Translations under genes and position numbers: made by a program
In this document: piece by piece, positions 26,931 to 35,688 of the stretch
Position numbering within the stretch: position 1 is the stretch's first letter
How the letters are laid out: each line of letters opens with the position of its first letter
Source: Gaetbulibacter sp. 4G1
Lineage (GTDB): Bacteria > Bacteroidota > Bacteroidia > Flavobacteriales > Flavobacteriaceae
Assembly: GCF_002741945.1 (NCBI RefSeq)
Contig: NZ_MDVN01000022.1
Location: 62,001-126,000, forward strand
Direction: 5' to 3'
Length of the DNA: 64,000 bases
Notes under the pieces: generated by a model
Databases searched by the model: none
Told to the model about the DNA's origin: nothing
What the model saw: only the letters and a program-made list of their open reading frames with translations

Positions 26931-28016
26931 TTACAACAGTTTCGCCCCAAATCCAATTCTATCACTAATATAGTGACCATTTTGGCAATATGCAACTAAT
27001 TCATTTTTAATGAATTCGTTAACTAATTCCGATTCAGCTTCTGGGAATAATACATGGACATTAGCTCCTGCATCTAAAGTAAAACAAACATTAGAATTAG
27101 TTTTTTCTCTAAACGTCCATATTTTATTGATAATTTCCAAAGTATTAGGTTTCATCAAAATAAAATACGGCATGCTAGTCATCATCATTGCATGCAACGT
27201 TAGGGCTTCGCTTTCAACAATATCAATAAAAGCCTTTAAATCTCCATTTTTTAATACACCTATAAGGCTAGAAAGGTTTTTATACGCTTGCTTAAATCGT
27301 TCTTCGGCAAATGGGTGATTATACATTAAGTTATGTCCTATCGTACTACTCACTTGCTTTTCGCCTTTATCTACTAATAAAATAGTGTCTTGATAGTTTT
27401 TAAAGTTTTGATGAACTTCAAAAGGGTATTTTACTCCAAAAAGGTCTGAACTTTCAGCAATATCTTGATGTTTACCCCAAACTACTAAATCACCTTCAAG
27501 ACTTCTACTAGCACTTCCAGAACCTAATCGTGCTAAAAAGGATGCTTTTTGAATAAAATATTCATCTGTCACTTTGACTCCGCTCAATGACCGTTCAACA
27601 CTCATTAAACAAGAAGCTAAAGCACTCATTCCTGATGCTGATGAGGCGATACCAGAACTATGCGGGAATGTATTTGAGGTTTCTATTTTAAAATGGTAGT
27701 CTTTTAAAAATGGTAAATAAACTTCAATACGTTTAAAAAAAGTTTCAATTTTTGGTTTAAAATCGTCTTTATTTTCTCCATCTAAATATACTTCAAAAGA
27801 AAAATCATCATTGTTTTCTTTTTTAGAAAAGCTAAGCGTGGTAACTGTTTTACAATTATTTAGCGTAAAACTAATGGATGGGTTTTCAGGAATTTGATGT
27901 TCCTTTTTCCCCCAATACTTTACTAAAGCTATATTACTTGGAGAGGACCATGTATAACTTCCATTTTCTAGTGTTTTTGAATATGATTTTAAAATAAAGT
28001 CTTGTTCTACCATCAA
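26931..28016 (-). CDS. mvaD: Diphosphomevalonate decarboxylase
   Basis: A 361-aa GHMP-fold enzyme that converts mevalonate diphosphate to isopentenyl diphosphate with ATP. The N-terminal SSPSNIALVKYWGK block and the GIASSASGMSALASC phosphate-binding loop are diagnostic of the family, and the catalytic Asp is in CFTLDAGANVHVLFP. It heads the mvaD, mevalonate kinase, UbiA, nitrilase series on the - strand. A second Met follows the first (MMVEQ), so the start may be off by one codon. Confidence 0.93.
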   Translation of the reverse strand: MMVEQDFILKSYSKTLENGSYTWSSPSNIALVKYWGKKEHQIPENPSISFTLNNCKTVTTLSFSKKENNDDFSFEVYLDGENKDDFKPKIETFFKRIEVYLPFLKDYHFKIETSNTFPHSSGIASSASGMSALASCLMSVERSLSGVKVTDEYFIQKASFLARLGSGSASRSLEGDLVVWGKHQDIAESSDLFGVKYPFEVHQNFKNYQDTILLVDKGEKQVSSTIGHNLMYNHPFAEERFKQAYKNLSSLIGVLKNGDLKAFIDIVESEALTLHAMMMTSMPYFILMKPNTLEIINKIWTFREKTNSNVCFTLDAGANVHVLFPEAESELVNEFIKNELVAYCQNGHYISDRIGFGAKLL

Positions 28017-28090
28017 TCAATTTTATTCCGACAAAGACTGTCTAAAGACAGGATATTTTATCTTATATTTTCAGCAAAAATAAGTAAAAT

Positions 28091-28639
28091 CTAATCGCCT
28101 TTTTCATTTTCCAAAGACATTGCTAGTAATTTTACCATTGTATTATAATTTCTAGCAGTCCCAATTGTTTTGAGTTTTCGTTCAAAAAAATTCATGTTGA
28201 ATTTGGCTTTACCATATCCTTTTTCGCAATAAAAATAAATGCAATCATTAATGATGTAATATTCTTCACCTTCATAAACTTTTTCTGAAGCGATCTTTAC
28301 CAATTCTTCTTCTGGTACATTATGCAACATCGTAAAGTAACTTTTCATTTTTTTTTCTTCAGAAAATGGACAATTATTAAAAATAGTCTGTAGATGTTTT
28401 CTTGTTCTAACTAAAACAGAAACCTCAAAATCAAAATGCGAGATAATTGCATTTTGCATCATTTTTTCAATGTTTTGAGTGCTTGTATCTGAAGATTGGA
28501 AAACTACATTACCGCTTTGTATGTATGTTTTTATATTTTTCAATCCTGATATGGCAAGCAACTCTCGTAACTCTTCCATCGGCACCTTTTTGTGCCCACC
28601 AACATTAATTCCTTTTAATAAAGCAATATAAGTATTCAT
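28091..28639 (-). CDS. DUF1697 family protein
   Basis: A 182-aa cytoplasmic protein with the DUF1697 hallmarks: YIALLKGINVGGHKKVPMEEL at the start, YIQSGNVVF near residue 42 and NYNTMVKLLAM near the C-terminus. The family has no established biochemical role. Its start abuts the stop codon of the HI0933-type flavoprotein gene (no gap), so they are co-transcribed. Confidence 0.85.
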   Translation of the reverse strand: MNTYIALLKGINVGGHKKVPMEELRELLAISGLKNIKTYIQSGNVVFQSSDTSTQNIEKMMQNAIISHFDFEVSVLVRTRKHLQTIFNNCPFSEEKKMKSYFTMLHNVPEEELVKIASEKVYEGEEYYIINDCIYFYCEKGYGKAKFNMNFFERKLKTIGTARNYNTMVKLLAMSLENEKGD

Positions 28640-29851
28640 TTATTTTGATATAGATTTTGCTGCAATGTAAGCTCCTGTCCATGCGTTTTGAAAATTAAAC
28701 CCTCCAGTTATAGCATCAATATTTAATACTTCTCCAGCAAAATACAAGTTTTTGTGCAACTTACTTTCAAATGTTTTAAAGTTTACCTCCTTTAAGTTTA
28801 TACCTCCTGCTGTTACAAATTCTTCTTTAAAAGTACTTTTGCCGTCAACTTTAAAAACCGCTTTAGTTAATTGCATTGCCAAATCTTCCAATTGCTGTTT
28901 ATTAATTTCTGCCCAAGTTTTGGTTTCATGAATATGGGCTGCTAAAACTAATTGTTGCCATAGTCGTTTTGGTAAATCAAATTGCGAAAATTTAAACACT
29001 GTTTTCTTATTTAAATCTTGTTTTAATTGTTTTAGAATAGCTAAACAATCTTCAAACGGTTGTTCAATAAAGTTAACTTCAATAGAAAATTTATAATCGC
29101 GTTTAGCCAATTCTAATGCTCCAAAAGCAGATAATTTTAAAATGGCTGGAGCACTCATTCCAACATGAGTTATAAGTAATGGCCCTTCTGATTCTAAATT
29201 AGACTTTACAACTTTTACCTTTGTATTTTGCGCAACAACTCCAGGAATATTTTTGATGCGCTTGTCTTTTATATTGAATGTAAATAATGATGGAATTGGT
29301 TTTGAAATGGTATGATTTAATTGCTCAAGCAACTTCCACATTTTTGGATTACTTCCTGTTGCTATCAGTACCTTTTCTGAAGTAAAATCACCTTGATTGG
29401 TTTCCAACAACCAGCTTTTAGTATTATTTTGAATAGATTTAACCGAATGGTTATACAAAACATCAACATGATTCTTTTTAACTTGATTTAAAAAGCAGTC
29501 GATAATGGTTTGTGAAGAATTTGAAACTGGAAACATCCGTCCATCCTCTTCAATTTTTAATTCAACGCCTTTTTTCTCAAACCACTCAATAGTATCTCCA
29601 GTCATAAATTGATGAAATGGCCCTAGCAATTCTCTTTCTCCTCTTGGGTAATTTTTTGTTAATTCTGAAGGGATAAATTCGGCATGTGTTACATTACAAC
29701 GCCCACCACCAGAAATTTTAACTTTCTGTAAACCTTCTTTTCCACGTTCAAGAATAGCAACTTTTAAACTTGAATTTTGTTCAGCAATATTTATGGCTGC
29801 AAAAAAACCCGCGGCTCCTCCTCCTATAATAATAACATTGTATGCTTTCAT
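28640..29851 (-). CDS. HI0933/YhiN-family NAD(P)/FAD-dependent oxidoreductase
   Basis: A 403-aa flavoprotein with the FAD motif IIIGGGAAGFFAAIN at the N-terminus, the family marker KISGGGRCNVTHAEF (about 45-59) and the C-terminal FAD site NLYFAGEVLNIDAITGGFNFQNAWTGAYIA. Members are annotated as aminoacetone-oxidase-like or BaiN-like flavoproteins; the physiological substrate is unknown. It is the first gene of a pair with DUF1697 and divergent from the lipoprotein at 29900, with only 48 bp between start codons. Confidence 0.88.
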   Translation of the reverse strand: MKAYNVIIIGGGAAGFFAAINIAEQNSSLKVAILERGKEGLQKVKISGGGRCNVTHAEFIPSELTKNYPRGERELLGPFHQFMTGDTIEWFEKKGVELKIEEDGRMFPVSNSSQTIIDCFLNQVKKNHVDVLYNHSVKSIQNNTKSWLLETNQGDFTSEKVLIATGSNPKMWKLLEQLNHTISKPIPSLFTFNIKDKRIKNIPGVVAQNTKVKVVKSNLESEGPLLITHVGMSAPAILKLSAFGALELAKRDYKFSIEVNFIEQPFEDCLAILKQLKQDLNKKTVFKFSQFDLPKRLWQQLVLAAHIHETKTWAEINKQQLEDLAMQLTKAVFKVDGKSTFKEEFVTAGGINLKEVNFKTFESKLHKNLYFAGEVLNIDAITGGFNFQNAWTGAYIAAKSISK

Positions 29852-29899
29852 AAGTTTTAAAAACGGTGTAAATTTAGCATTATAAATTATCTCTACTAA

Positions 29900-30742
29900 A
29901 TGAATAAGTTTCTTTTATCTTTTATACTACTTACATCTTCTTGCAGTACAGGAAACTTAAAAGTTATTGCTGATTTACCTAAAGCCTTAAACGAAGCTTC
30001 TGGGATTGAAACTAATAATCATTCTGATTTAATATGGATGGTAAATGATGGTGGAAATGCATCTAAATTATTTGGGCTTTCAAGTGATGGAAAAATAAAA
30101 AAAGCATTAAAAATAAATGCCAAAAATAACGACTGGGAAGACTTAGCGTCTGACAAGGAGGGAAACATATATATTGGTGATTTTGGAAATAATGCTAACA
30201 AACGTAAAAATTTAGCCATTTTAAAAGTCAGTGTCGATTCTTTAAACAATAAAGGCAAAATTAATATAGAACGTATTTCATTTAACTATCCTAATCAAAA
30301 TAAATTCCCACCGAAAAAGAAACATTTATATTTTGATTCTGAAGCATTTTTTCATTTTAATGATAGCTTGTACATATTTACTAAAAGCCGTGTAAAAGGT
30401 GATTTTGGTAAAACTGATTTGTACAGAATCCCTGCAAAACAGGGCAAACATATTGCCGAACATGTATCTTCTTTTAATTCCTGCCCAGAAATAGATTGTT
30501 GGATTACTTCTGCAGATATTAGCGATGATGGTAAAAAAATAGTGCTTTTAAACTCAAAATCTGTATGGGTCTTTATCGATTTTAAAGAAACTGATTTTTT
30601 TAGCGGAAAGGCAATAGAATTCCCGTTAAACCACAATTCGCAAAAGGAAAGTATTTGCTTTAAAAATAAAAATACACTTTATATTTCAGATGAAAAGGCA
30701 CATGGAGTTGATGGTAATTTATATAAGCTTGAAATAAATTAA
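29900..30742 (+). CDS. Lipoprotein with beta-propeller-like repeats, unknown function
   Basis: A 280-aa lipoprotein (lipobox TSSC, Cys15). The body has repeated short beta segments: DLIWMVNDGGNASKLFGL, NDWEDLASDKEGNIYIGDFGNNANKRKNL, FDSEAFFHFNDSLYIFTKSR and ADISDDGKKIVLLNSK, which suggest a beta-propeller; the GDFGNN phrase recurs in other Bacteroidota proteins. No named family recognised. It lies just left of the cassette array: 16 bp after its stop the degenerate boundary element begins. Confidence 0.7.
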   Translation: MNKFLLSFILLTSSCSTGNLKVIADLPKALNEASGIETNNHSDLIWMVNDGGNASKLFGLSSDGKIKKALKINAKNNDWEDLASDKEGNIYIGDFGNNANKRKNLAILKVSVDSLNNKGKINIERISFNYPNQNKFPPKKKHLYFDSEAFFHFNDSLYIFTKSRVKGDFGKTDLYRIPAKQGKHIAEHVSSFNSCPEIDCWITSADISDDGKKIVLLNSKSVWVFIDFKETDFFSGKAIEFPLNHNSQKESICFKNKNTLYISDEKAHGVDGNLYKLEIN

Positions 30743-30757
30743 CCCACTATTTCTTAT

Positions 30758-30909
30758 TATATAAAATTATGATTACCTTTATTTAATAAGAATTTTCTAT
30801 CATTTTTTATGGAAACTCAAGAACATAAAAATCATCAAAACTTCCGCATAGCATCCAAAAAAGACCGGATAAAAGGATAAAAGTTCTTTATATAAACAAG
30901 TTGTGTAAC
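30758..30909 (+). repeat. Degenerate left-boundary cassette element
   Basis: Right arm TTTATATAAACAAGTT (30887-30902) resembles the right arms of the other elements (consensus CATAYA CRANNA CGTT), with TAAACA at the 6-nt extra segment and AGTT for CGTT. TATATAAA at 30758-30765 pairs with TTTATATA at 30887-30894. The rest is not clear, so it could be a decayed element or an attI-like boundary. GTTGTGTAAC at 30900 starts the first cassette. Confidence 0.45.
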
Positions 30910-30998
30910 ATTATGAAAAACAGAAACCAATATAGTAATCTAATCAAAATTCGTTTTTTCAAAGGAAAAATGTAACTTTAATCAAATTTATAGAAGTT

Positions 30999-31493
30999 AT
31001 GAAAGTATCTAAATTAATTTCCCCAATCTTCCTTTTAGCGTTTATTATAATATATAGTTGTGGTAGTACAGGAGGTTATTTTAGTAAATCAAAATGTGGT
31101 ATGACATTGATAAATCCTAAAAAGAATTATAAGCAGACCGATTCTATTGTAAAAAGAGGAAGAATAGGTCTAGGAGTTTTAAATGTATTTGAAAAAGTCA
31201 GTGGACTAAAAGATAGTTCTGCAGTTTATGATTTTTATAATAAAAAGATAAGAGAAACAGCAAATTATACACCTCGCGAAGTAGTAGATGCACTGAATTT
31301 TAGAATTGAGAGCTTTTGTTTTAAGCACAAACAATTGGACAAAGACAGGAGAGATTCACAACTACCTCAGTCGAGTAGAAAAAAAGCTGATAGTCTTTAT
31401 TTTGTGAACTTAGATAATATTGAGACTTTTAATAAAATATTACAGGGACAAATATCTAATCCTTTAGACAGTATTGTAAAAAAAAAACCTTAG
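30999..31493 (+). pseudogene. Lipoprotein of unknown function, 5' part of a frameshifted gene
   Basis: The reading frame encodes 164 aa: signal peptide with lipobox IIIYSCGS (Cys about 22), then a helical, charged body. It stops at TAG 31491-31493 right after a run of ten A (31478-31487) encoding KKK. The frame of the next segment is open from 31460 and continues to 32254. Adding one A to the run gives a single 418-aa lipoprotein. No family is recognised. It is the 5' part of the first cassette gene. The shift may be a sequencing error, a true mutation or a slippage switch. Confidence 0.7.
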
Positions 31494-32254
31494 CCCCAAT
31501 TATTAATGGCGCATTTAAGAAAATAGAAATTAAAGATATTCCATATAATTTTTCTTCCGACGAACTTTTAGCTCTTGAAAATTATGTGCCGTTTTTTTGT
31601 AAAATAGAAATTAAAAATGATAATAACCATACTGATTTAAAGTTTCATAACATAGTGATAAATCACGAGGTTCCTAATAGTAAGAAACTAAATAATGATG
31701 ATGAAGATTCTGATTTTGAAAGATGGATGCCATATAATTTAGGGGCTACCTGTTCTTTTGAATATTCAAATCATTTTGATGATGAATCTACTGATGTAAA
31801 TCTATTGGCAGCACAACTGCAGAAAAAGTTGACTAAAGAACAATCTATTAAAATTCAAAATGATATAAATAGAGCAGTCATTCAATCATCAAAAAAAAAG
31901 GATATAATAGAATTAGGTGTATACTTTAAAAACTATTTCTCAAAAGAGTTCAAACTTAACTATGAAAGTTTCCATATTTCATTTAATGACCCTGAAATAT
32001 TTTCATTTTATTTCTTTATTAGAGAGGAAGTGATTGACAATTACTCAAATTTAAGTGTGTTACCAACAGAATCTTACTACGAAGAGTTAGGAAGTCAAAG
32101 CATAAGATTAAAATCTATTAAACCTGATACCGAGGAAATTACGAATAAACTTGTTGATTTAGAAAAACTAAGGGTTTGCATTGAGATTAACACCTCTTCG
32201 ACTAATACTAGTGAGACCTTTTTGAGTAAAAAATGTTTTGAATATAATCTATAG
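31460..32254 (+). pseudogene. 3' part of the frameshifted cassette lipoprotein gene
   Basis: No ATG starts this frame near its beginning; it is open from 31460, and the first usable alternative start is a GTG at 31586. The translation (TLAPIINGAFKKIEIKDIPY, then FCKIEIKNDNNH and so on) is acidic, with many Asp, Glu and Asn, and has no recognised domain. It lies -1 relative to the upstream frame, and the A10 run falls inside the 31460-31490 overlap, which supports one former gene. Whether it is translated alone is doubtful. Confidence 0.65.
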
Positions 32255-32288
32255 AGTTTATTGAGCTCTTTAAAAATATGCTAATAAC

Positions 32289-32424
32289 GTTACACAACAA
32301 CGTGTATAATTAATTGCTCGAGTTTCTCTCTGCCAATCGGAAAATTCTCTGAATTTTCCTCAGTCCAAAACCTTTTGCTAACTTAGTTGCTAATCGCAAC
32401 TAATCATACACAAACACGTTGTAC
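32289..32424 (+). repeat. attC-like cassette element A (126-bp palindromic core)
   Basis: Outer ACAACG (32297-32302) pairs with CGTTGT (32417-32422). Left arm TGTATAATTAATTGC pairs with the right arm, which carries the extra TGTTTG (as reverse complement) between AACG and the paired segment. Central perfect hairpin GGAAAATTC / GAATTTTCC (32339-32347, 32351-32359). Upstream, GTTACACAAC (32289-32298) is the end of the first cassette. Confidence 0.85.
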
Positions 32425-32431
32425 TTAATTT

Positions 32432-33343
32432 ATGTCGAAAAGCAAACCTGGAATCGAATTTGAAAAATTAGCTGAGTCAATATTCAAAAAGTTGATTCGT
32501 GACGACCGATTTGAATCTGTAGAACATAATGTACAACTAATGGGTCAAGATGGTCTTAGGCAAATTGATGTATTAGTGAAAACTAAATCAATAGGCATGG
32601 AATTTAATACCATAATTGAGTGCAAAGATTACAAAAGAAAACTTTCAATAATTTATGTAGATAGCTTCCATTCTAAACTTCTTGATGTAAATGCAAGTAA
32701 AGGCATTCTGGTTTCAAGAAATGGATTTTCTACAAAGGCTATTTCCAAAGCGAAAAGATTGGGTATTACTTTGTGTACAGCTGACGAGGCATCAGATCCA
32801 AACTGGAAATTAAAAGTAGATATTCCAATTGTTTTAGAAGAAATTCAACCAGTTCATTTTAGGTTTACTGGTGAGTTTAACACGCAAGAAATGATTAATA
32901 TTCCTCATGAGAATCTTCCAGTAATAAATGACATTGACCTCACTAAATTCGTAAACGACGGCTGGAAAAATGGAAGTTTACCTTTCAAAAAAACTAAGAA
33001 ACCGCAAAAAGTAACAATTGATAGTTTATCTCCTCCTTATTATATCAAAGCTGAAAATGGAGTTCTTGTAGAAATGAAAAATTTTGAAGTTACTTTCTCA
33101 TTAGAAATTCGATATTATATTTCTAATCTAAATGAATTGAAAAATACTCAAATTTTGAATAATATAACGTCTAGCAGTACCACTATATTCTTCGATGTTA
33201 ACTCTATTACTGATTTGAATTTTAATCCTAAAATAATCCCTAAAACACATTTAAAAAACTACAAAGGATTAACTTTATCTATCAAAATACTAACAGATAT
33301 GGATGATGATTATAAAAAAGTTCAATTTTTTAAAATAAACTAA
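32432..33343 (+). CDS. Mrr-like restriction endonuclease-fold protein (cassette 1)
   Basis: A 303-aa protein with an N-terminal PD-(D/E)XK nuclease fold of the Mrr_cat type: FEKLAESIF helix (10-18), Asp46 in QIDVLVK and Glu63-x-Lys65 in IIECKDYKRK, followed by SKGILVSRNGFSTKA. A DNA-cleaving or defence-related role is likely from the fold. The C-terminal 180 residues are beta-rich and unrecognised (VKVDIPIVLEEIQPVHFRFTGEF onward). It starts 14 bp after the cassette's left end, and its stop TAA (33341) is inside the terminal repeat of the next element. No methyltransferase partner is present, so it is not a classical type II system. Confidence 0.78.
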   Translation: MSKSKPGIEFEKLAESIFKKLIRDDRFESVEHNVQLMGQDGLRQIDVLVKTKSIGMEFNTIIECKDYKRKLSIIYVDSFHSKLLDVNASKGILVSRNGFSTKAISKAKRLGITLCTADEASDPNWKLKVDIPIVLEEIQPVHFRFTGEFNTQEMINIPHENLPVINDIDLTKFVNDGWKNGSLPFKKTKKPQKVTIDSLSPPYYIKAENGVLVEMKNFEVTFSLEIRYYISNLNELKNTQILNNITSSSTTIFFDVNSITDLNFNPKIIPKTHLKNYKGLTLSIKILTDMDDDYKKVQFFKIN

Positions 33344-33479
33344 ATACAACAACGTGTATAGTCAATTGCTTGATTATCGCCTACTTGGAAATTCCTTCGG
33401 AATTTCCTCTGGTTCGTTTTTGTTTACTAACTTAGTCCTAGCCTACGCAACTGAACCATACACGAACACGTTACCACAC
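33341..33479 (+). repeat. attC-like cassette element B (126-bp core)
   Basis: ACAACG (33349-33354) opens the core, which ends CGTTAC (33469-33474). The right arm, as reverse complement, reads TAACG, TGTTCG, TGTATGGTTCAGTTGC, against left TGTATAGTCAATTGC. Central perfect hairpin GGAAATTCC / GGAATTTCC (33387-33395, 33399-33407) with loop TTC. TAAATACAAC (33341-33350) ends cassette 1; GTTACCACAC (33470-33479) starts cassette 2. Confidence 0.85.
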
Positions 33480-33481
33480 AT

Positions 33482-34114
33482 TTGATAAAAATCGAACGTT
33501 CATATAATCCAGAAGAAATTAAACTGTTGAAAAGCAGGAAAAATTCGCTTTGGGACCACTTTGAGAATTTTGGACTAAAATTTATTGGAGTAACATTTGT
33601 ACTTCTTGCACCTCTATTACTTTATGATAAGTTTATTAGTAAAGTCTCGTCTGAAACGCAACTTCTGATTTTAATTCCTTTACTTATAATTTCAATTGGA
33701 ACTGTAATTTATTGGATGAATAAAAACGGAGAAATAGGCTGGAATAAAAAAGTGGAAAACGAAATAAAAAATGGACAAGCTCAAGTTCTGAAAATACAAA
33801 CGGGCAAAGTATTTAAGCGAAAGCAAACTTGGGATTTAGGCTCTGGTTTTTATTTAAAAATATCAGATAATCAGACCCTGTTTTTGCAAGGACAATATTT
33901 TGACGAATTACAATATGGACGGAAATTTCCAAATACTGACTTTGAGATTGTGAGAACCAAACTGACTTTTAACGAATTGATTGACATAAAATCTTTTGGA
34001 AAATACTTAAAACCTGAAAAGAAATTAAAAGCATTTACTAAAGAACAATTTGACAAAAACGAAGTTCATTGGGATGGAGATTTATTGGAAATTCCAATTG
34101 AACAAATAAAATAA
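33482..34114 (+). CDS. Two-helix membrane protein of unknown function (cassette 2)
   Basis: A 210-aa protein with two hydrophobic helices (about 33-52 and 63-81: FIGVTFVLLAPLLLY and LLILIPLLIISIGTVIYW) and a C-terminal soluble domain of about 120 aa (TGKVFKRKQTWDLGSGFYLKI...). I do not recognise the family. No ATG fits the start; TTG at 33482 is the first possible start and lies 2 bp after the cassette's left terminus, so the true start may be a nearby non-ATG codon. It ends 4 bp before the right terminal repeat of its cassette. Confidence 0.6.
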   Translation: MIKIERSYNPEEIKLLKSRKNSLWDHFENFGLKFIGVTFVLLAPLLLYDKFISKVSSETQLLILIPLLIISIGTVIYWMNKNGEIGWNKKVENEIKNGQAQVLKIQTGKVFKRKQTWDLGSGFYLKISDNQTLFLQGQYFDELQYGRKFPNTDFEIVRTKLTFNELIDIKSFGKYLKPEKKLKAFTKEQFDKNEVHWDGDLLEIPIEQIK

Positions 34115-34118
34115 AAAC

Positions 34119-34256
34119 GTGTGGTAACAATGTGTATCATTCATTGCTAGTAAAGGCTTACTTACGAAAATCCTCGCGGATTTTCTATTCGGTTTGTATT
34201 TGCTAAATTAGGTGTTTAAAACACGTAACAAACCATATACAACCACGTTGTATTTA
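34119..34256 (+). repeat. attC-like cassette element C (125-bp core)
   Basis: ACAATG (34127-34132) opens and CGTTGT (34246-34251) closes the core. The right arm reads, as reverse complement, AACG, TGGTTG, TATATGG; left arm TGTATCATTCATTGC. Central hairpin GAAAATCC / GGATTTTC (34166-34173, 34178-34185) with 4-nt loop TCGC. GTGTGGTAAC (34119-34128) ends cassette 2; GTTGTATTTA (34247-34256) starts cassette 3. Confidence 0.85.
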
Positions 34257-34296
34257 ATACCAGAACAAATTAACGTTCCTCTTTTATATTAAAAAA

Positions 34297-34347
34297 TTGT
34301 AGTATTTAAAATATTATATATATTTGCACTGACTATACGGTCAGTCA
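34297..34347 (+). promoter_or_regulatory. Promoter and TetR operator inside cassette 3
   Basis: TTG (34297-34299), 19 nt, TATATTTG (34319-34326) fits the Bacteroidota -33/-7 pattern TTG, 19-20 nt, TAnnTTTG. Directly downstream lies TGACT, ATACGGTC, AGTCA (34330-34347), an inverted repeat where the transcript would begin, 10 bp before the TetR ATG. This suggests an autoregulated promoter driving TetR, GNAT and RsgA. Confidence 0.8.
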
Positions 34348-34357
34348 ATTTAATTTT

Positions 34358-34894
34358 ATGGATAAAAAAGAACAAATAATAGAAATCGCAACCAAACTAT
34401 TTTCTGAAAATGGATTTGAAAACACACCTATTTCAAAAATATGCGAGGAAAGTAATGTTTCCAAAGGATTAGTTTTTCATCATTTCAAATCTAAAGATGA
34501 ATTGTTAAGGGAAATATTTTCAAGCACTACAGAAACAATAATTAAATTAAATGAATCTGTTAACAAAGAACAATCTCCAATCAAACAATTGTTGGATTTA
34601 ATCAATTCATTCTTTTCGCAAATAGAAAAGGATAAATTATTTTTTCAATTGAATTTAAACATTATGATTCAACCAAAAACAAGGGTGCTATTAAACGATT
34701 TAATAAAAGAAAGAAGTGCTTTTATCTTAAATTCTGTAACACAACTTTTTGAACAAATAGATACAGAAAGTGCAGAGATTAAAAGTTATTTATTTATAGC
34801 AGAACTAGATGGTATTGCACTTAACTATTTAGGAATTTTTGATGATTACCCATTAGATAAAATCAAAAACCAACTAATAAAAAAATATACTTAA
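34358..34894 (+). CDS. TetR family transcriptional regulator (cassette 3)
   Basis: A 178-aa TetR repressor: N-terminal HTH KEQIIEIATKLFSENGFENT, ISKICEESNVSKGLVFHHFKSKDELL (about 8-48), then an alpha-helical ligand/dimer domain with no clear signature. It binds DNA as a dimer and is released by a small ligand. Its operator-like inverted repeat overlaps the promoter at 34319-34347, so it probably represses its own operon, which continues with the GNAT gene 1 bp further on and then rsgA. The ligand is not predictable. Confidence 0.88.
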   Translation: MDKKEQIIEIATKLFSENGFENTPISKICEESNVSKGLVFHHFKSKDELLREIFSSTTETIIKLNESVNKEQSPIKQLLDLINSFFSQIEKDKLFFQLNLNIMIQPKTRVLLNDLIKERSAFILNSVTQLFEQIDTESAEIKSYLFIAELDGIALNYLGIFDDYPLDKIKNQLIKKYT

Positions 34895-34895
34895 A

Positions 34896-35678
34896 ATGGA
34901 ATTTAAAATAACACAAGACACGAATAAAATTAACGAATTAAGAGCACAGTTATATTCAAAATTAACAGCTCCTATTGATGCAATGTGGGAGTTATTATAC
35001 ATAGCATCAGCTAAAAACTATCTAATTTATAGTGAAGAAAAAAATATAGGATATTGCTCCATTGACAACAATCATAGCCTTCTGCAACTATTTTTTTTAG
35101 ATGGTTTTAAAGCTAAAATGAAAACTGTAGTTGAATCTCTTATTGAGCAAAAATTAATAGTTTCAGCAAGTTTAAGTTCAAACGAACCAATAGCATTTAA
35201 CACTTGTTTATCACTTTCAAAATCAATCAAGCCAAATACGTTTTGCTTTCAGCATACAAATTCAGAAGTTGATGAAAATTCATCTTTAAATCTTGAATTA
35301 GTATCAGAAACTGATATTCCAGAAATCAAATCGTTTTTAAAAGAACAAATTGGAATGGATGATACCTTTGGCTATACTGAAAACTTGGTAAGCAGAAAAG
35401 AAATTTACTTTATAAAAGAAGGCAATAAAATTATTACTACTAGTGAATGTAGATGGAGTGATACACAGCCAGAAATAGCCGATTTGGGAATTATTGTAAA
35501 TAAAAATCAGCAAGGAAAAGGAATTGCTACTCAAGTTCTGAAATTGCAAGCAAACAGAGTGATACAAGCAAACAGAAAACCAATTTGCTCAACAACAATT
35601 GACAATATTGGTTCACAAAAAGCAATTGAAAGAGCTGGTTTTTATTGTTCAAATATCATTTTTGATATTCAATTTTAA
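34896..35678 (+). CDS. GNAT family N-acetyltransferase (cassette 3)
   Basis: A 260-aa protein whose C-terminal half (about 135-260) is a GNAT domain: the acetyl-CoA binding LGIIVNKNQQGKGIATQVLK (Q-x-x-G-x-A form) and the C-terminal TTIDNIGSQKAIERAGFY are present. The N-terminal half is unlike GNAT at sequence level but has a similar length, so it may be a degenerate duplicate. The substrate is unknown. One base after the TetR stop and 10 bp before the RsgA ATG, it is in the same operon, so the TetR ligand may be linked to it. Confidence 0.8.
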   Translation: MEFKITQDTNKINELRAQLYSKLTAPIDAMWELLYIASAKNYLIYSEEKNIGYCSIDNNHSLLQLFFLDGFKAKMKTVVESLIEQKLIVSASLSSNEPIAFNTCLSLSKSIKPNTFCFQHTNSEVDENSSLNLELVSETDIPEIKSFLKEQIGMDDTFGYTENLVSRKEIYFIKEGNKIITTSECRWSDTQPEIADLGIIVNKNQQGKGIATQVLKLQANRVIQANRKPICSTTIDNIGSQKAIERAGFYCSNIIFDIQF

Positions 35679-35688
35679 AGTTAGAAAA

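Noticed and set aside
35599-35688. Earlier start for the RsgA-like gene at 35599
   Set aside because: It would overlap the end of the GNAT coding region by 80 bp and adds residues with no RsgA homology; the ATG at 35689 follows the GNAT stop by 10 bp.
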